This document shows positions 24,708 to 35,000 of a DNA stretch of 64,000 nt, piece after piece. This DNA is from an uncultured Bacteroidales bacterium. Its GTDB lineage: Bacteria > Bacteroidota > Bacteroidia > Bacteroidales > Bacteroidaceae. Made by a program: the position numbers and the translations under genes. The notes under the pieces were generated by a model, which was not told the origin of the DNA, did no database searches, and saw only the letters and a list, made by a program, of their open reading frames with translations. The stretch covers positions 1-64,000 of the forward strand of contig CADBWR010000010.1 in NCBI GenBank assembly GCA_902798425.1, read 5' to 3'. Each line of letters starts with the position of its first letter. The first letter of the stretch is position 1.

Positions 24708-25385
24708 ATGACTAATTATTATCACGGAATACAAAAGATCCTCGTCTCTGTGGACTGCATCATCTTCGGTTTTGAACAAAACAAGCTGAAGGTGCTGATA
24801 GGCCACAGAGCCATCAATCCGGGAAAAGGCGAATGGAGTCTCTACGGAGGCTTCGTTCGCAACGAGGAAAGCATCGACGACGCCGCCGACCGTACCCTCT
24901 TTGAACTGACAGGTATGCGGAATGTCTATATGCGTCAGGTTGGTGCCTTTGGAGGTGTCGAGCGCGACCCGGGAGAGCGTGTGGTGAGTATTGCATATTA
25001 CGCGCTAATCAACGTAAAAGATTACGACCAGAAACTCATGGAGGACCATCATGTGGAATGGGTTGACATCGAACATCTTCCCGAGATGTACTCCGACCAT
25101 AGGCAAATGATTGCCAAAGCCCGCGAGAAAATGCAGGACAAGATTCGCACAGAGCCCATTAGCTTCCAACTGCTTCCCGGACTGTTTACGCTGACCCAGC
25201 TGCAGCGCCTCTACGAGGCTGTCAATGGAGAAGAGGTCGACAAGCGTAACTTCCGCAAGCGCATCAAGGAGATGGACTTCATCGAGAAGACTGATCTCAT
25301 TGACAAGACGGGTTCCAAGCGTGGAGCTTATCTCTATCGCTTCAATAAGAATGCATTTGCAAAAGACTCTAATTTTAAATTATAA
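24708..25385 (+). CDS. araR: Nudix-family transcriptional regulator, AraR-like
   Basis: A 225-residue protein with an N-terminal Nudix fold (about residues 8-145) and a C-terminal winged-helix region (about 150-220: LPGLFTLTQLQRLYEA, RNFRKRIKEMDFIE, KRGAYLYRF), the NrtR layout. The Nudix box is GGFVRNEESIDDAADRTLFE; the REuxEE catalytic core has become RTLFEL, so pyrophosphatase activity is probably lost and the fold serves as a ligand sensor. Family knowledge: AraR of Bacteroides thetaiotaomicron is a Nudix-type repressor of arabinose genes that responds to L-arabinose. Its place directly before araD and araA supports that role here. Confidence 0.88.
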   Translation: MTNYYHGIQKILVSVDCIIFGFEQNKLKVLIGHRAINPGKGEWSLYGGFVRNEESIDDAADRTLFELTGMRNVYMRQVGAFGGVERDPGERVVSIAYYALINVKDYDQKLMEDHHVEWVDIEHLPEMYSDHRQMIAKAREKMQDKIRTEPISFQLLPGLFTLTQLQRLYEAVNGEEVDKRNFRKRIKEMDFIEKTDLIDKTGSKRGAYLYRFNKNAFAKDSNFKL

Positions 25386-25394
25386 CAACTACTT

Positions 25395-26105
25395 ATGTTA
25401 GAAGAATTAAAACAAAAAGTTTTCAAAGCCAATCTCGACCTCGTCAAGCAGGGATTGGTCATCTTCACATGGGGCAATGTGTCAGGCATCGACCGCGAGA
25501 AAGGTCTCGTTGTCATTAAGCCCAGCGGCGTTTCCTATGATGAGATGAAAGCCGAGGACATGGTTGTGGTAGACCTGGAAAGTGGTAAAGTAGTAGAGGG
25601 AGACCTGAACCCGTCTTCAGACACCCCCACCCACCTTGTACTCTACAAGGCCTTCCCCAACATCCAGGGTGTTGTTCACACCCACTCTACCTATGCCACC
25701 GCTTTCGCACAGGCTGGTCGCGACATTCCTAATATCGGCACCACTCATGCCGACTATTTCTACAAGGATATTCCTTGCACACGCGACATGACAGAAGCTG
25801 AGGTAAAAGGTCAGTATGAGTTGGAAACAGGCAATGTCATCGTAGACGAGATTCTGAATATCCGCAAGATTAACCCCGACCACACACCTGCTGTGCTTGT
25901 CAAGAACCACGGTCCGTTCTCATGGGGTACCTCTCCCGACAATGCTGTTTACAATGCCAAGGTAATGGAGCAGTGCGCCAAGATGGCTTTTGTGTCTTTC
26001 AGTGTCAATCCCAACACAACCATGAATCCTCTGTTGGTTGAAAAGCACTATATGCGCAAGCACGGCCCCAATGCCTACTACGGCCAGAAAGGACAGAAAC
26101 ACTAA
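25395..26105 (+). CDS. araD: L-ribulose-5-phosphate 4-epimerase
   Basis: A 236-residue class II aldolase-fold enzyme converting L-ribulose 5-phosphate to D-xylulose 5-phosphate, the last arabinose-specific step. The phosphate site is [20 protein letters not shown], and the zinc ligands are in [12 protein letters not shown] and the distal KNHGPFSWG histidine. Residues of the epimerase branch ([25 protein letters not shown] at the C-terminus) separate it from fuculose aldolases. It starts 9 bp after araR and ends 28 bp before araA. Confidence 0.95.
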   Translation: MLEELKQKVFKANLDLVKQGLVIFTWGNVSGIDREKGLVVIKPSGVSYDEMKAEDMVVVDLESGKVVEGDLNPSSDTPTHLVLYKAFPNIQGVVHTHSTYATAFAQAGRDIPNIGTTHADYFYKDIPCTRDMTEAEVKGQYELETGNVIVDEILNIRKINPDHTPAVLVKNHGPFSWGTSPDNAVYNAKVMEQCAKMAFVSFSVNPNTTMNPLLVEKHYMRKHGPNAYYGQKGQKH

Positions 26106-26133
26106 TACTAATCACTAAAATAAATACACAATT

Positions 26134-27672
26134 ATGAAAGCATTCGATAATTTAGAAATTTGGTGGGTAACTGGTGCTCAGCTTCTGTACGGAGGCGATG
26201 CCGTAGTTGCAGTAGATGGACACTCTAAGGAGATGGTTGACGGTCTGAATAAGAGCGGCAACATACCCGTGAAGATTGTATATAAAGGAACTGCCAACAG
26301 TTCTAAGGAAGTAGAGCAGATTATGCTCGCTGCCAACAATGACGAGAAGTGCGTGGGTATCATTACCTGGATGCACACCTTCTCACCCGCCAAGATGTGG
26401 ATCAAGGGTCTGCAGCAGTTGCAGAAGCCTCTCTGTCACTTCCACACACAGTATAATGCCGAGATACCCTGGGGCGACATCGACATGGACTTCATGAACC
26501 TGAACCAGTCAGCTCACGGCGACATCGAGTTCGGACACATCTGCACTCGCATGCGTGTAGCCCGCAAAGTGGTTTGCGGTTACTGGAAGGACGAGAAGGC
26601 TCAAAAGCAGATAGCCGTATGGGCTCGCGTAGCAGCTGGTGTTGCCGATGCCCACAACGTACGCTGTCTGATGTTCGGTATGAACATGAACAACGTTGCC
26701 GTTACCGATGGTGACCGTGTAGAGTTCGAGCAGCGCTTGGGCTACCATGTTGACTACTACCCCGTCAGTTCACTGATGGAGTACTTCAAGAAAGTTACAG
26801 ACAAGGAAGCAGACGAACTCGTCGAGGAGTATAAAAAGCTCTATACCATCAAGATAGACGAGAGTGGTGAAGCTGTTTATTGGGAGAAGGTGAAGAATGC
26901 TGCCAAGGCAGAGATCGCCTTACGCCGCGTGCTGAAGGATGAGGGCGCTACTGCCTTCACCACCAACTTTGACGACCTGGGTGATGCCAATATCGACGAT
27001 CCCAACTTCTGCGGTTTCGACCAGATTCCAGGTCTCGCCTCACAGCGTCTGATGCAAGAAGGTTACGGTTTCGGCGCCGAGGGCGACTGGAAGACAGCCT
27101 GCCTCTATCGCACCCTATGGGTTATCCAGCAGGGCATGCCTCAGGGCTGCTCATTCCTGGAGGACTACACCCTCAACTTCGCTGGCGACCGCTCTTCTTG
27201 CCTGCAGAGCCACATGCTCGAGGTTTGTCCGCTCATCGCTACCGACAAGCCCAAACTCGAGGTTCACTTCCTCGGCATTGGTATCCGTAAGCAGCAGACT
27301 GCCCGTTTGGTATTCACCTCTAAAACCGGTGCTGGCATCAAGGCTACCGTTGTTGACCTGGGCAACCGCTTCCGCCTGATTTCTCAGGAGGTAGAGTGCA
27401 TCGAGCCTAAGCCCATGCCTAAGCTCCCCGTGGCTTCTGCCTTGTGGATTCCTCAGCCCTCGTTTGAGATTGGCGCTGCAGCATGGATTCTGGCCGGTGG
27501 TACTCACCACAGCGCATTCTCTTACGATATCAACGAAGAGTACTGGGAGGACTTCGCTGAGATGCTCGGCATCGAGTATGTCCGCATCAACAAGCAGACC
27601 AATATCGCCGACTTCAAGCAGACCCTCCGCAACAACGAGGTATACTTCATGCTGAACAAGGCTCTGAAGTAA
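26134..27672 (+). CDS. araA: L-arabinose isomerase
   Basis: A 512-residue enzyme of usual length that converts L-arabinose to L-ribulose using manganese. Conserved segments are GIITWMHTFSPAKMWI, HFHTQYNAEIPW, DMDFMNLNQSAHGDREFG-like (here DIEFG), the metal-site glutamates in GYGFGAEGDWK and FLEDYTLNF, and the histidines in HMLEVCP and GTHHSAFS. It ends the operon, and a strong terminator lies 38 bp after the stop. L-ribulokinase, the step between AraA and AraD, has no gene in this window. Confidence 0.97.
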   Translation: MKAFDNLEIWWVTGAQLLYGGDAVVAVDGHSKEMVDGLNKSGNIPVKIVYKGTANSSKEVEQIMLAANNDEKCVGIITWMHTFSPAKMWIKGLQQLQKPLCHFHTQYNAEIPWGDIDMDFMNLNQSAHGDIEFGHICTRMRVARKVVCGYWKDEKAQKQIAVWARVAAGVADAHNVRCLMFGMNMNNVAVTDGDRVEFEQRLGYHVDYYPVSSLMEYFKKVTDKEADELVEEYKKLYTIKIDESGEAVYWEKVKNAAKAEIALRRVLKDEGATAFTTNFDDLGDANIDDPNFCGFDQIPGLASQRLMQEGYGFGAEGDWKTACLYRTLWVIQQGMPQGCSFLEDYTLNFAGDRSSCLQSHMLEVCPLIATDKPKLEVHFLGIGIRKQQTARLVFTSKTGAGIKATVVDLGNRFRLISQEVECIEPKPMPKLPVASALWIPQPSFEIGAAAWILAGGTHHSAFSYDINEEYWEDFAEMLGIEYVRINKQTNIADFKQTLRNNEVYFMLNKALK

Positions 27673-27710
27673 TCCCACCCTTCCGTACAGGATTATATAT
27701 CCTACCACTC

Positions 27711-27750
27711 AACAAGCCCCAGTGCCAACAACGCTGGGGCTTGTTTTTTT
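27711..27750 (+). terminator. Terminator of the arabinose operon
   Basis: A perfect 12-bp stem (AACAAGCCCCAG at 27711-27722 with its complement at 27734-27745) ends in a T-rich tract to 27750. Confidence 0.93.
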
Positions 27751-27934
27751 TGTTGACGAGAATAATGATGTCACATTCACATGTAATCATCTGAATGATT
27801 GCGTGTTAAGTGTGACACCTTATTCATTGGGTTTGAGCCCTTTATCCATCGGGCGTTCAAGGGGGTTCTGTTAAAAGGTTACATGTTTTGAAAGGTTTTC
27901 CTCCAGCGCGATCAATACAAAAATGCTGTTGGCA

Positions 27935-28017
27935 GAAATACAGCTGATAAGGATGAAATTCTCTAGAGAATTTTTGCGAAATACAGCTGATACAGAAATG
28001 GCTACAGCTAATACAGC
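27935..28017. repeat. Direct repeats around an 18-bp palindrome
   Basis: GAAATACAGCTGATA occurs exactly at 27935-27949 and 27978-27992, with AAATTCTCTAGAGAATTT centred between them. TACAGCTAATACAGC at 28003-28017 is a partial third copy. CAGCTG in each copy is itself a palindrome. Confidence 0.7.
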
Positions 28018-28081
28018 GCCGTATACAACTAATCTCGTTCGGAAAAACTCAAATAAATTTGGTTTTTCGCTCACTTATTCG

Positions 28082-28089
28082 TACCTTTG
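28082..28089 (+). promoter_or_regulatory. -7 box of the ABC-F gene
   Basis: TACCTTTG, 34 bp before the ATG at 28124. Confidence 0.75.
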
Positions 28090-28102
28090 CAGACGCAAAT
28101 AA

Positions 28103-29737
<1,635 letters not shown>

Positions 29738-29787
29738 TTGGCACAGATTTTGCTTATTGTGTAAGCAGAACATTAAACAACGCTATT

Positions 29788-30357
29788 ATGACAGAAAAAG
29801 ATATCAACATCGAAGATGAGGAGACACTGAACGAGGCTCCCGTTGAAGAAACTGACAAAGAGACAGAAAAGACTAAAGCTGAAGAAGCTGCCCAGGAGGA
29901 AGAGAAAGATCCGCTGGAGGCCGCAAAGGCTGAAATTGAGGAACTGAAAACCCAGATGTTGTACAAAACTGCTGAGTTTGACAACTATCGCAAGCGCACG
30001 CTGAAGGAGAAGGCTGAGCTTATCCTTAACGGTGGCGAGAAGGCTGTCAGTGCCGTACTACCTATCATTGACGATATGGAGCGCGCCATTGAGAATGGTG
30101 CCAAGACAGAAGATCCCGCCGTACTGCGTGAGGGTATGGAACTCATCTACCACAAATTCATGAAAGCCCTGGAAGGTCTGGGCGTCAAGAAGATAGATAC
30201 AGAGAATGCAGACTTCAGCACCGATGTGCATGAGGCCGTAGCAATGGTTCCTGGCATGGGCGACGACAAGAAAGGTAAGGTCATCGACTGCTTGCAGACG
30301 GGTTATATGCTGAATGACAAAGTAATCCGCCACGCCAAAGTGGCTGTAGGACAATAA
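29788..30357 (+). CDS. grpE: Nucleotide exchange factor GrpE
   Basis: A 189-residue co-chaperone that releases ADP from DnaK. A long acidic, disordered N-terminus (residues 1-45, rich in E and T) leads to the dimerising helix (ELKTQMLYKTAEFDNYRKRTLKEK) and the head domain with VLPIIDDMERAIEN and the C-terminal beta-wing VHEAVAMVPGMGDDKKGKVIDCLQTGYMLND. The DnaK gene itself is not here. dnaJ begins 35 bp further on, after a tandem AATTGACAATTGA spacer. Confidence 0.95.
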   Translation: MTEKDINIEDEETLNEAPVEETDKETEKTKAEEAAQEEEKDPLEAAKAEIEELKTQMLYKTAEFDNYRKRTLKEKAELILNGGEKAVSAVLPIIDDMERAIENGAKTEDPAVLREGMELIYHKFMKALEGLGVKKIDTENADFSTDVHEAVAMVPGMGDDKKGKVIDCLQTGYMLNDKVIRHAKVAVGQ

Positions 30358-30365
30358 TAATTGAG

Positions 30366-30392
30366 AATTGACAATTGATAATTGACAATTGA
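30366..30392 (+). repeat. Tandem 14-bp repeat immediately before dnaJ
   Basis: AATTGACAATTGA occurs at 30366-30378 and 30380-30392, abutting the dnaJ ATG. Each copy contains the palindrome CAATTG. Confidence 0.75.
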
Positions 30393-31547
30393 ATGGCTAA
30401 GCGAGACTATTATGAGGTGTTGGGCGTAGACAAAAACGCCACAGAAGACCAAATCAAGAAGGCATACCGAACCATTGCCATTAAGTATCACCCCGACCGT
30501 AACCCAGGCAACAAGGAAGCCGAGGAGAAATTCAAGGAGGCTGCCGAGGCCTACGACGTACTGCACGACCCACAGAAGCGCCAGCAGTACGACCAGTTCG
30601 GCTTCGAAGGCCCTGGCATGGGTAGTGGCTTTGGCGGTTTTGGTGGTGCTTCCATGAATATGGACGACATATTCTCAATGTTTGGCGATATCTTTGGCGG
30701 ACATGCAGGTGGTTTTGGCGGATTTGGCGGAAGCCGTGGTCCCCAGAAACATCGTGGTTCTGACCTCCGTCTGAAGGTAAAGCTCTCGTTAGAGGAGATT
30801 GCCCATGGTGTTACAAAGAAGTTCAAGGTTCGTAAAGATATAACATGCTCACATTGTCACGGCTCAGGTGCCGAGGCAGGCAGCACTAACGAACAGTGTC
30901 CTACCTGTCACGGCTCGGGTGTTATTACTCACACCACACAGAGCATCTTCGGAATGATGCAGACGCAGGGCGTATGTCCTACCTGTGGCGGTGAGGGTAC
31001 TGTCATTAAGAACAAATGTCACGAGTGTGGCGGTTCTGGCATCGTCAAAGGTGAGGAAGTCGTAGAGATAAAGATTCCCGCTGGTGTTGCCGAAGGTATG
31101 ATAGTCAACGTACCTGGCAAGGGCAATGCCGGACGACACAAGGGCATTAACGGAGATATTCAAGTATTCATTGAGGAGGAGCCAAACGACACCTTCATTC
31201 GTGATGATAACGACTTGATATACAACCTACTGCTTGATTTCCCAACAGCAGCACTTGGCGGCGAAGTTGAGATACCTACCATTGAAGGAAACAAGCTAAA
31301 GGTAAAGATGGAACCTGGTACACAGCCCGGCAAGACCATGCGTCTGCGCGGCAAGGGGCTACCCGCTGTCCAAGGTTACGGACGCGGCAATGGCGACCTT
31401 GTTGTCAACGTTAGCGTCTATGTTCCCAAGACACTGAGCAAAGAGGAGAAAGCCGCCATTGAGGAGTTCCGTCAGAGCGACAACTTCAAGGGCGATGCCG
31501 CCACCAAACAATCCATCTTCCAGAAGTTCAAGAATTATTTCAATTAA
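30393..31547 (+). CDS. dnaJ: Chaperone protein DnaJ
   Basis: A 384-residue type I J-protein. The J domain (1-70) has the DnaK-stimulating HPD in [14 protein letters not shown]-rich region follows ([11 protein letters not shown]..., about 75-120). The zinc-binding region has four repeats [24 protein letters not shown] and CHECGGSG (about 150-215), then substrate-binding beta domains and a C-terminal dimerisation region. It delivers unfolded clients to DnaK. It belongs to grpE-dnaJ-folC; its TAA shares one base with the folC ATG. Confidence 0.97.
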   Translation: MAKRDYYEVLGVDKNATEDQIKKAYRTIAIKYHPDRNPGNKEAEEKFKEAAEAYDVLHDPQKRQQYDQFGFEGPGMGSGFGGFGGASMNMDDIFSMFGDIFGGHAGGFGGFGGSRGPQKHRGSDLRLKVKLSLEEIAHGVTKKFKVRKDITCSHCHGSGAEAGSTNEQCPTCHGSGVITHTTQSIFGMMQTQGVCPTCGGEGTVIKNKCHECGGSGIVKGEEVVEIKIPAGVAEGMIVNVPGKGNAGRHKGINGDIQVFIEEEPNDTFIRDDNDLIYNLLLDFPTAALGGEVEIPTIEGNKLKVKMEPGTQPGKTMRLRGKGLPAVQGYGRGNGDLVVNVSVYVPKTLSKEEKAAIEEFRQSDNFKGDAATKQSIFQKFKNYFN

Positions 31548-32863
31548 TGACATACCAAGAGACCTGCCAATACCTGTTTAACCAGATGCCTATGTTTGAG
31601 AAACAGGGCAGTGCCGGTTATAAAGAGGGGCTGACCAATACGGTGCTGCTCGACGAGCACCTTGGGCATCCCCATCAGTCGTATGCCACCATTCATATAG
31701 CAGGCACCAATGGCAAAGGCTCTTGTTCGCACACGCTTGCAGCCATTTTGCAGCAGTGTGGCTATAAGGTAGGACTCTACACATCACCCCACCTGATAGA
31801 CTTCCGTGAGCGTATTCGAATTAACGGAGAGCCTATCAGCGAGAGGTATGTAGTAGACTTTGTTGAACGTGAGCGCTCGTTCTTCGAACCGCTCCACCCT
31901 TCTTTCTTCGAAGTCACCACAGCTATGGCCTTCCAGTATTTCAAAGACAAAGAGGTCGACATTGCTGTTATTGAAGTTGGCTTAGGTGGACGCCTTGATT
32001 GCACTAACATCATCACCCCCATCCTATCCATTATCACCAACATCAGTTTTGACCACACTCAGTTCTTAGGCGACACACTTGCCAAGATTGCAGCAGAGAA
32101 GGCAGGGATTATAAAAAGAGGTATACCTATTATTATAGGTGAAGCAAACGACGAGACGCGTCCAGTCTTCTCAGCCAAAGCCCAAGAGCTGAATGCTCCC
32201 ATCGAGTTTGCCGAAGACTACAATGAAGTGATCTCTGCCGAATGCATTCCCGGAGGCGGCATGCTTTACCACACCCGCAACAACGGAGATCTGCATGGTG
32301 ACCTCAGTGGCAGCTATCAAGAGAAGAACATGAACACTTCGCTGTCAGCAGTCTATCAGCTGGTGCGGAGTGGATACCTCTGCGAATGCCAGAAGCCCCA
32401 CAATCTGGAGAAAAGTCGCAAAGAGATGCTCTATGCCATTAATCACGTGGCAGAAATGACAGGACTAATGGGGCGTTGGCAGGTTATACAGCAGAACCCC
32501 AAGGTGGTCTGCGATACAGGCCACAATGTTGGTGGCTGGCAGTACCTCTCCAAGCAACTGGAACAGCAACAGTGCCATCAGATGCACATCATCTTCGGCA
32601 TGGTCAGCGACAAAGATGTCAACAGTGTGTTGGAGCTATTGCCCAAGAATGCCATTTTCTATTTTACCAAGGCCGACAACCACAGAGCCATCAACGAGAC
32701 CGATTTACAGCATTTAGCTGCCCAGCACGGTCTTAAGGGAGAGAGCTACCCCTCTGTGCATGAAGCATATACACAATGTATGAAGAACGCCCTTCGAGAC
32801 GATTTCATCTTCGTGGGTGGCAGCTCGTACGTAGTGGGCGATTTCCTTAAAATATTCAATTAG
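31547..32863 (+). CDS. folC: Bifunctional folylpolyglutamate synthase / dihydrofolate synthase
   Basis: A 438-residue Mur-ligase-fold enzyme that adds glutamate to dihydropteroate or folates. The P-loop is GTNGKGSCSHTLAAIL (near residues 49-64), and the family sequences ITNISFDHTQFLGDTLAKIAAEKAGI and VVCDTGHNVGGWQYL carry the catalytic and C-domain motifs. The start overlaps the dnaJ stop by one base (TAATG), a sign of coupled translation. A T-rich stretch follows the stop without a clear stem. Confidence 0.94.
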   Translation: MTYQETCQYLFNQMPMFEKQGSAGYKEGLTNTVLLDEHLGHPHQSYATIHIAGTNGKGSCSHTLAAILQQCGYKVGLYTSPHLIDFRERIRINGEPISERYVVDFVERERSFFEPLHPSFFEVTTAMAFQYFKDKEVDIAVIEVGLGGRLDCTNIITPILSIITNISFDHTQFLGDTLAKIAAEKAGIIKRGIPIIIGEANDETRPVFSAKAQELNAPIEFAEDYNEVISAECIPGGGMLYHTRNNGDLHGDLSGSYQEKNMNTSLSAVYQLVRSGYLCECQKPHNLEKSRKEMLYAINHVAEMTGLMGRWQVIQQNPKVVCDTGHNVGGWQYLSKQLEQQQCHQMHIIFGMVSDKDVNSVLELLPKNAIFYFTKADNHRAINETDLQHLAAQHGLKGESYPSVHEAYTQCMKNALRDDFIFVGGSSYVVGDFLKIFN

Positions 32864-32959
32864 CAGTCTTTTAACGTTTTTTTTCGCACTTCATTCGTCA
32901 TTCTCATTTATTTTTAGTTACTTTGCAAGTAGATTTTGGTAACTAAAACCATTTTGATT

Positions 32960-34051
32960 ATGACAAACACTACAGAAACAGCGAATTTAAGTGGTCTGAA
33001 GAGAGAAAACTTCCAGGCCACCATCAAAGGTAAGAAAACCGATCTGTACATTCTCCGTAACCGTAAAGGCTATGAAGTAGCAATCTCCAACTATGGTGGA
33101 GCTATCGTCGCCATTATGGTGCCCGACAAAAACGGAAACGTTGCTAACGTTATTCAGGGTCACGATAGTATTGAACAACTAACCAGCGGAAAGGAGCCCT
33201 ACCTTTCTACACTGATAGGTCGTTGGGGCAACCGCATCTGCAAGGGACAGTTTACGCTGAATGGCAAGGAGTATCAGCTGGCACTCAATGATGGACCAAA
33301 CCACCTGCATGGCGGTAGCGTAGGTTTCAATGCGAAGGTATGGGATGCCCGTCAGATGGGTCCCCGTTCACTGGCCTTGCACCGCATCTCTTCCTATGGC
33401 GAGGAAGGCTATACTGGCGAATTGGATGTTACCGTTGAGTACACCTTCACTGACGAAAACGAACTCATCATCGAGTATCTGGCAACCACCAACAAGAAGA
33501 CCATTGTCAACCTGACACACCACGCATTCTTCTGTCTGGCAGGCGCTGCTGATCCGACACCAACCATTGAGGACCAGATTTGCGAAATCAATGCCGACTT
33601 CTATCTGCCTACTGATGAGACAGCCATTCCTACTGGCGAAATCCTGAAGGTTGCTGGCACACCTTTCGACTTCCGTACTCCTAAGGCATTTGGCAAGGAG
33701 ATTAATGCTGACAACGAGCAGATTAAGTTCGGTCACGGCTACGACCACAACTACGTACTCAACAAACAGGAGGAAGGCGAACTCTCATTCGCAGCACGCA
33801 TCACCGAACCCAAGAGCGGCCGTACTCTGGAGTGCTACACCACAGAGCCTGGCATGCAGCTTTACACAGCTAACTTCGCAACAGGTTACAAGGGTGCCAA
33901 CGGTTGCACATTCCCACGTCGCTCAGCCGTATGTCTCGAAGCCCAGCACTTCCCCGACTCTCCTAACCGTCCCTACTTCCCATCTGTAGTCCTCAACCCC
34001 GGACAGCAGTACAAGCAGAAGACTATCTATCGTTTCGGAGTCACCAAATAA
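32960..34051 (+). CDS. galM: Aldose 1-epimerase (cytoplasmic galactose mutarotase)
   Basis: A second mutarotase, 363 residues from the ATG at 32960; a TTG 24 bp earlier is possible but lies close to the promoter. Unlike the one at 20311 it has no signal peptide. Motifs match: TLIGRWGNRICKGQF, LNDGPNHLHGG, NLTHHAFFCLAG with the catalytic histidine, KFGHGYDHNYVLN, and the glutamate in SAVCLEAQHFPDSPNRP. It is a single-gene unit between a TTACTTTG box (32918-32925, one base off consensus) and a strong terminator (34079-34121). The pair of epimerases suggests one works outside and one inside the inner membrane. Confidence 0.93.
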   Translation: MTNTTETANLSGLKRENFQATIKGKKTDLYILRNRKGYEVAISNYGGAIVAIMVPDKNGNVANVIQGHDSIEQLTSGKEPYLSTLIGRWGNRICKGQFTLNGKEYQLALNDGPNHLHGGSVGFNAKVWDARQMGPRSLALHRISSYGEEGYTGELDVTVEYTFTDENELIIEYLATTNKKTIVNLTHHAFFCLAGAADPTPTIEDQICEINADFYLPTDETAIPTGEILKVAGTPFDFRTPKAFGKEINADNEQIKFGHGYDHNYVLNKQEEGELSFAARITEPKSGRTLECYTTEPGMQLYTANFATGYKGANGCTFPRRSAVCLEAQHFPDSPNRPYFPSVVLNPGQQYKQKTIYRFGVTK

Positions 34052-34078
34052 AGCAGACTAACAACACGATTTAGTGCT

Positions 34079-34121
34079 CACGCCTAACGTTTCACATCAC
34101 GAAATGTTAGGCGTGTTTTTT
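34079..34121 (+). terminator. Terminator after the second aldose epimerase
   Basis: CACGCCTAACGTTTC (34079-34093) pairs with GAAATGTTAGGCGTG (34101-34115) with one mismatch, followed by six T. Confidence 0.9.
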
Positions 34122-34149
34122 GCTGATAGGACTTTTTAATAAAAAAATG

Positions 34150-34180
34150 TTGGCTAATTCGTGGAAAAGCCGTACCTTTG
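34150..34180 (+). promoter_or_regulatory. Promoter of the DUF4468-porin cluster
   Basis: TTG at 34150-34152 and TACCTTTG at 34173-34180, with 20 bp between, match the Bacteroidetes -33/-7 layout. Confidence 0.75.
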
Positions 34181-34212
34181 TACTTTTGAAATAACTTAGC
34201 AACAAAAACAAT

Positions 34213-34833
34213 ATGAAAAAGATAGTAATGATAGCCCTTACAGCGCTGCTGCCAATAGCTCTGTGGGCACAGGACAACACATGGGAACGCCCCGAAGTAG
34301 AAGAAGAGGTAAAAGTAGAGAAAACCGTCAGTCGCGACGCTAAATACCTGAAAGGGGCCGTCACGGAAGAGAACGGCAAGGTTGTTTTCACCACTACCAT
34401 CGAAGCTCCTGGCAAGACTGCTGACCAGATTTTTGATATTATCAAAACCTATCTGACAAAGATGATGAGCGAGAAGAACCAGCATTTTGCCCGTATCGTC
34501 GCGGATAACAAAGATAGTCATGAGTTGGGAGCAACTTACGACGAGTGGTTGGTTTTCAAGTCGTCGGCCCTTGTACTTGACCAGACACGTATGCTCTACG
34601 TTCTCAAGGCACGCTGTGTTGATGGCAAGGCAACCATTACGATGAGCAACATACGCTATATCTACGATGAAGCACGCAAGCCACTGCACTATACCGCAGA
34701 GGAATGGATTAGCGACAAGGAGGCTCTCAACAAGAAAGGAACCCGTCTGTTGCCACTCTCCGGCAAGTTCCGCCGTAAGACCATCGACCGCAAAGACTTT
34801 CTGTTCAACAAATTTGAGAGTCTGCTGAAATGA
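34213..34833 (+). CDS. Exported DUF4468 domain protein
   Basis: A 206-residue protein with a cleavable signal peptide (MKKIVMIALTALLPIALWAQ). Residues about 40-160 form the DUF4468 domain (KVVFTTTIEAPGKTADQIFDIIKTYLTKM, then YDEWLVFKSSALVLDQTRMLYVLKARC), which has a TBP-like alpha/beta fold by family knowledge and an unknown role. The C-terminal part is basic (GKFRRKTIDRKDF). It is the first gene of a tight cluster; its TGA overlaps the ATG of the next small gene (ATGA at 34830-34833). Confidence 0.87.
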   Translation: MKKIVMIALTALLPIALWAQDNTWERPEVEEEVKVEKTVSRDAKYLKGAVTEENGKVVFTTTIEAPGKTADQIFDIIKTYLTKMMSEKNQHFARIVADNKDSHELGATYDEWLVFKSSALVLDQTRMLYVLKARCVDGKATITMSNIRYIYDEARKPLHYTAEEWISDKEALNKKGTRLLPLSGKFRRKTIDRKDFLFNKFESLLK

Positions 34834-35000
34834 GCCTAAAAGTTATTCGTAACTGGCTGAACACCATTTTCATACTGATGGCAGCTATTGGTATGTATCT
34901 GTACTATACAGGGACGCGCGAGACGGGTACCTATATTATCCTTGCTGCGATGATTCTCAAGTTCATCGAGTCAGGACTCAGAATGATTAAGTCAACATGA
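34830..35000 (+). CDS. Small membrane protein, 56 aa
   Basis: An ATG overlapping the stop of the DUF4468 gene (ATGA) opens a 56-codon frame whose own TGA overlaps the ATG of the porin gene (ATGA at 34997-35000). The peptide has two hydrophobic helices, about residues 11-27 (LNTIFILMAAIGMYLYY) and 33-50 (GTYIILAAMILKFIESGL), split by the polar turn TGTRETG, with a basic start. The overlaps at both ends show that the frame is translated as part of the cluster. It is too short for most gene finders. Function unknown; its company suggests an envelope role. Confidence 0.75.
   Translation: MSLKVIRNWLNTIFILMAAIGMYLYYTGTRETGTYIILAAMILKFIESGLRMIKST

Noticed and set aside
27151-27708. A 185-codon minus-strand frame opposite the end of araA
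   Set aside because: It lies under conserved AraA residues and runs into the terminator; no domain is visible.
27871-28074. A 67-codon minus-strand frame in the spacer before the ABC-F gene
   Set aside because: It runs through the direct repeats and palindrome and looks hydrophobic only because of base composition. Its upstream end lies beside the ABC-F promoter. I treat the spacer as non-coding.
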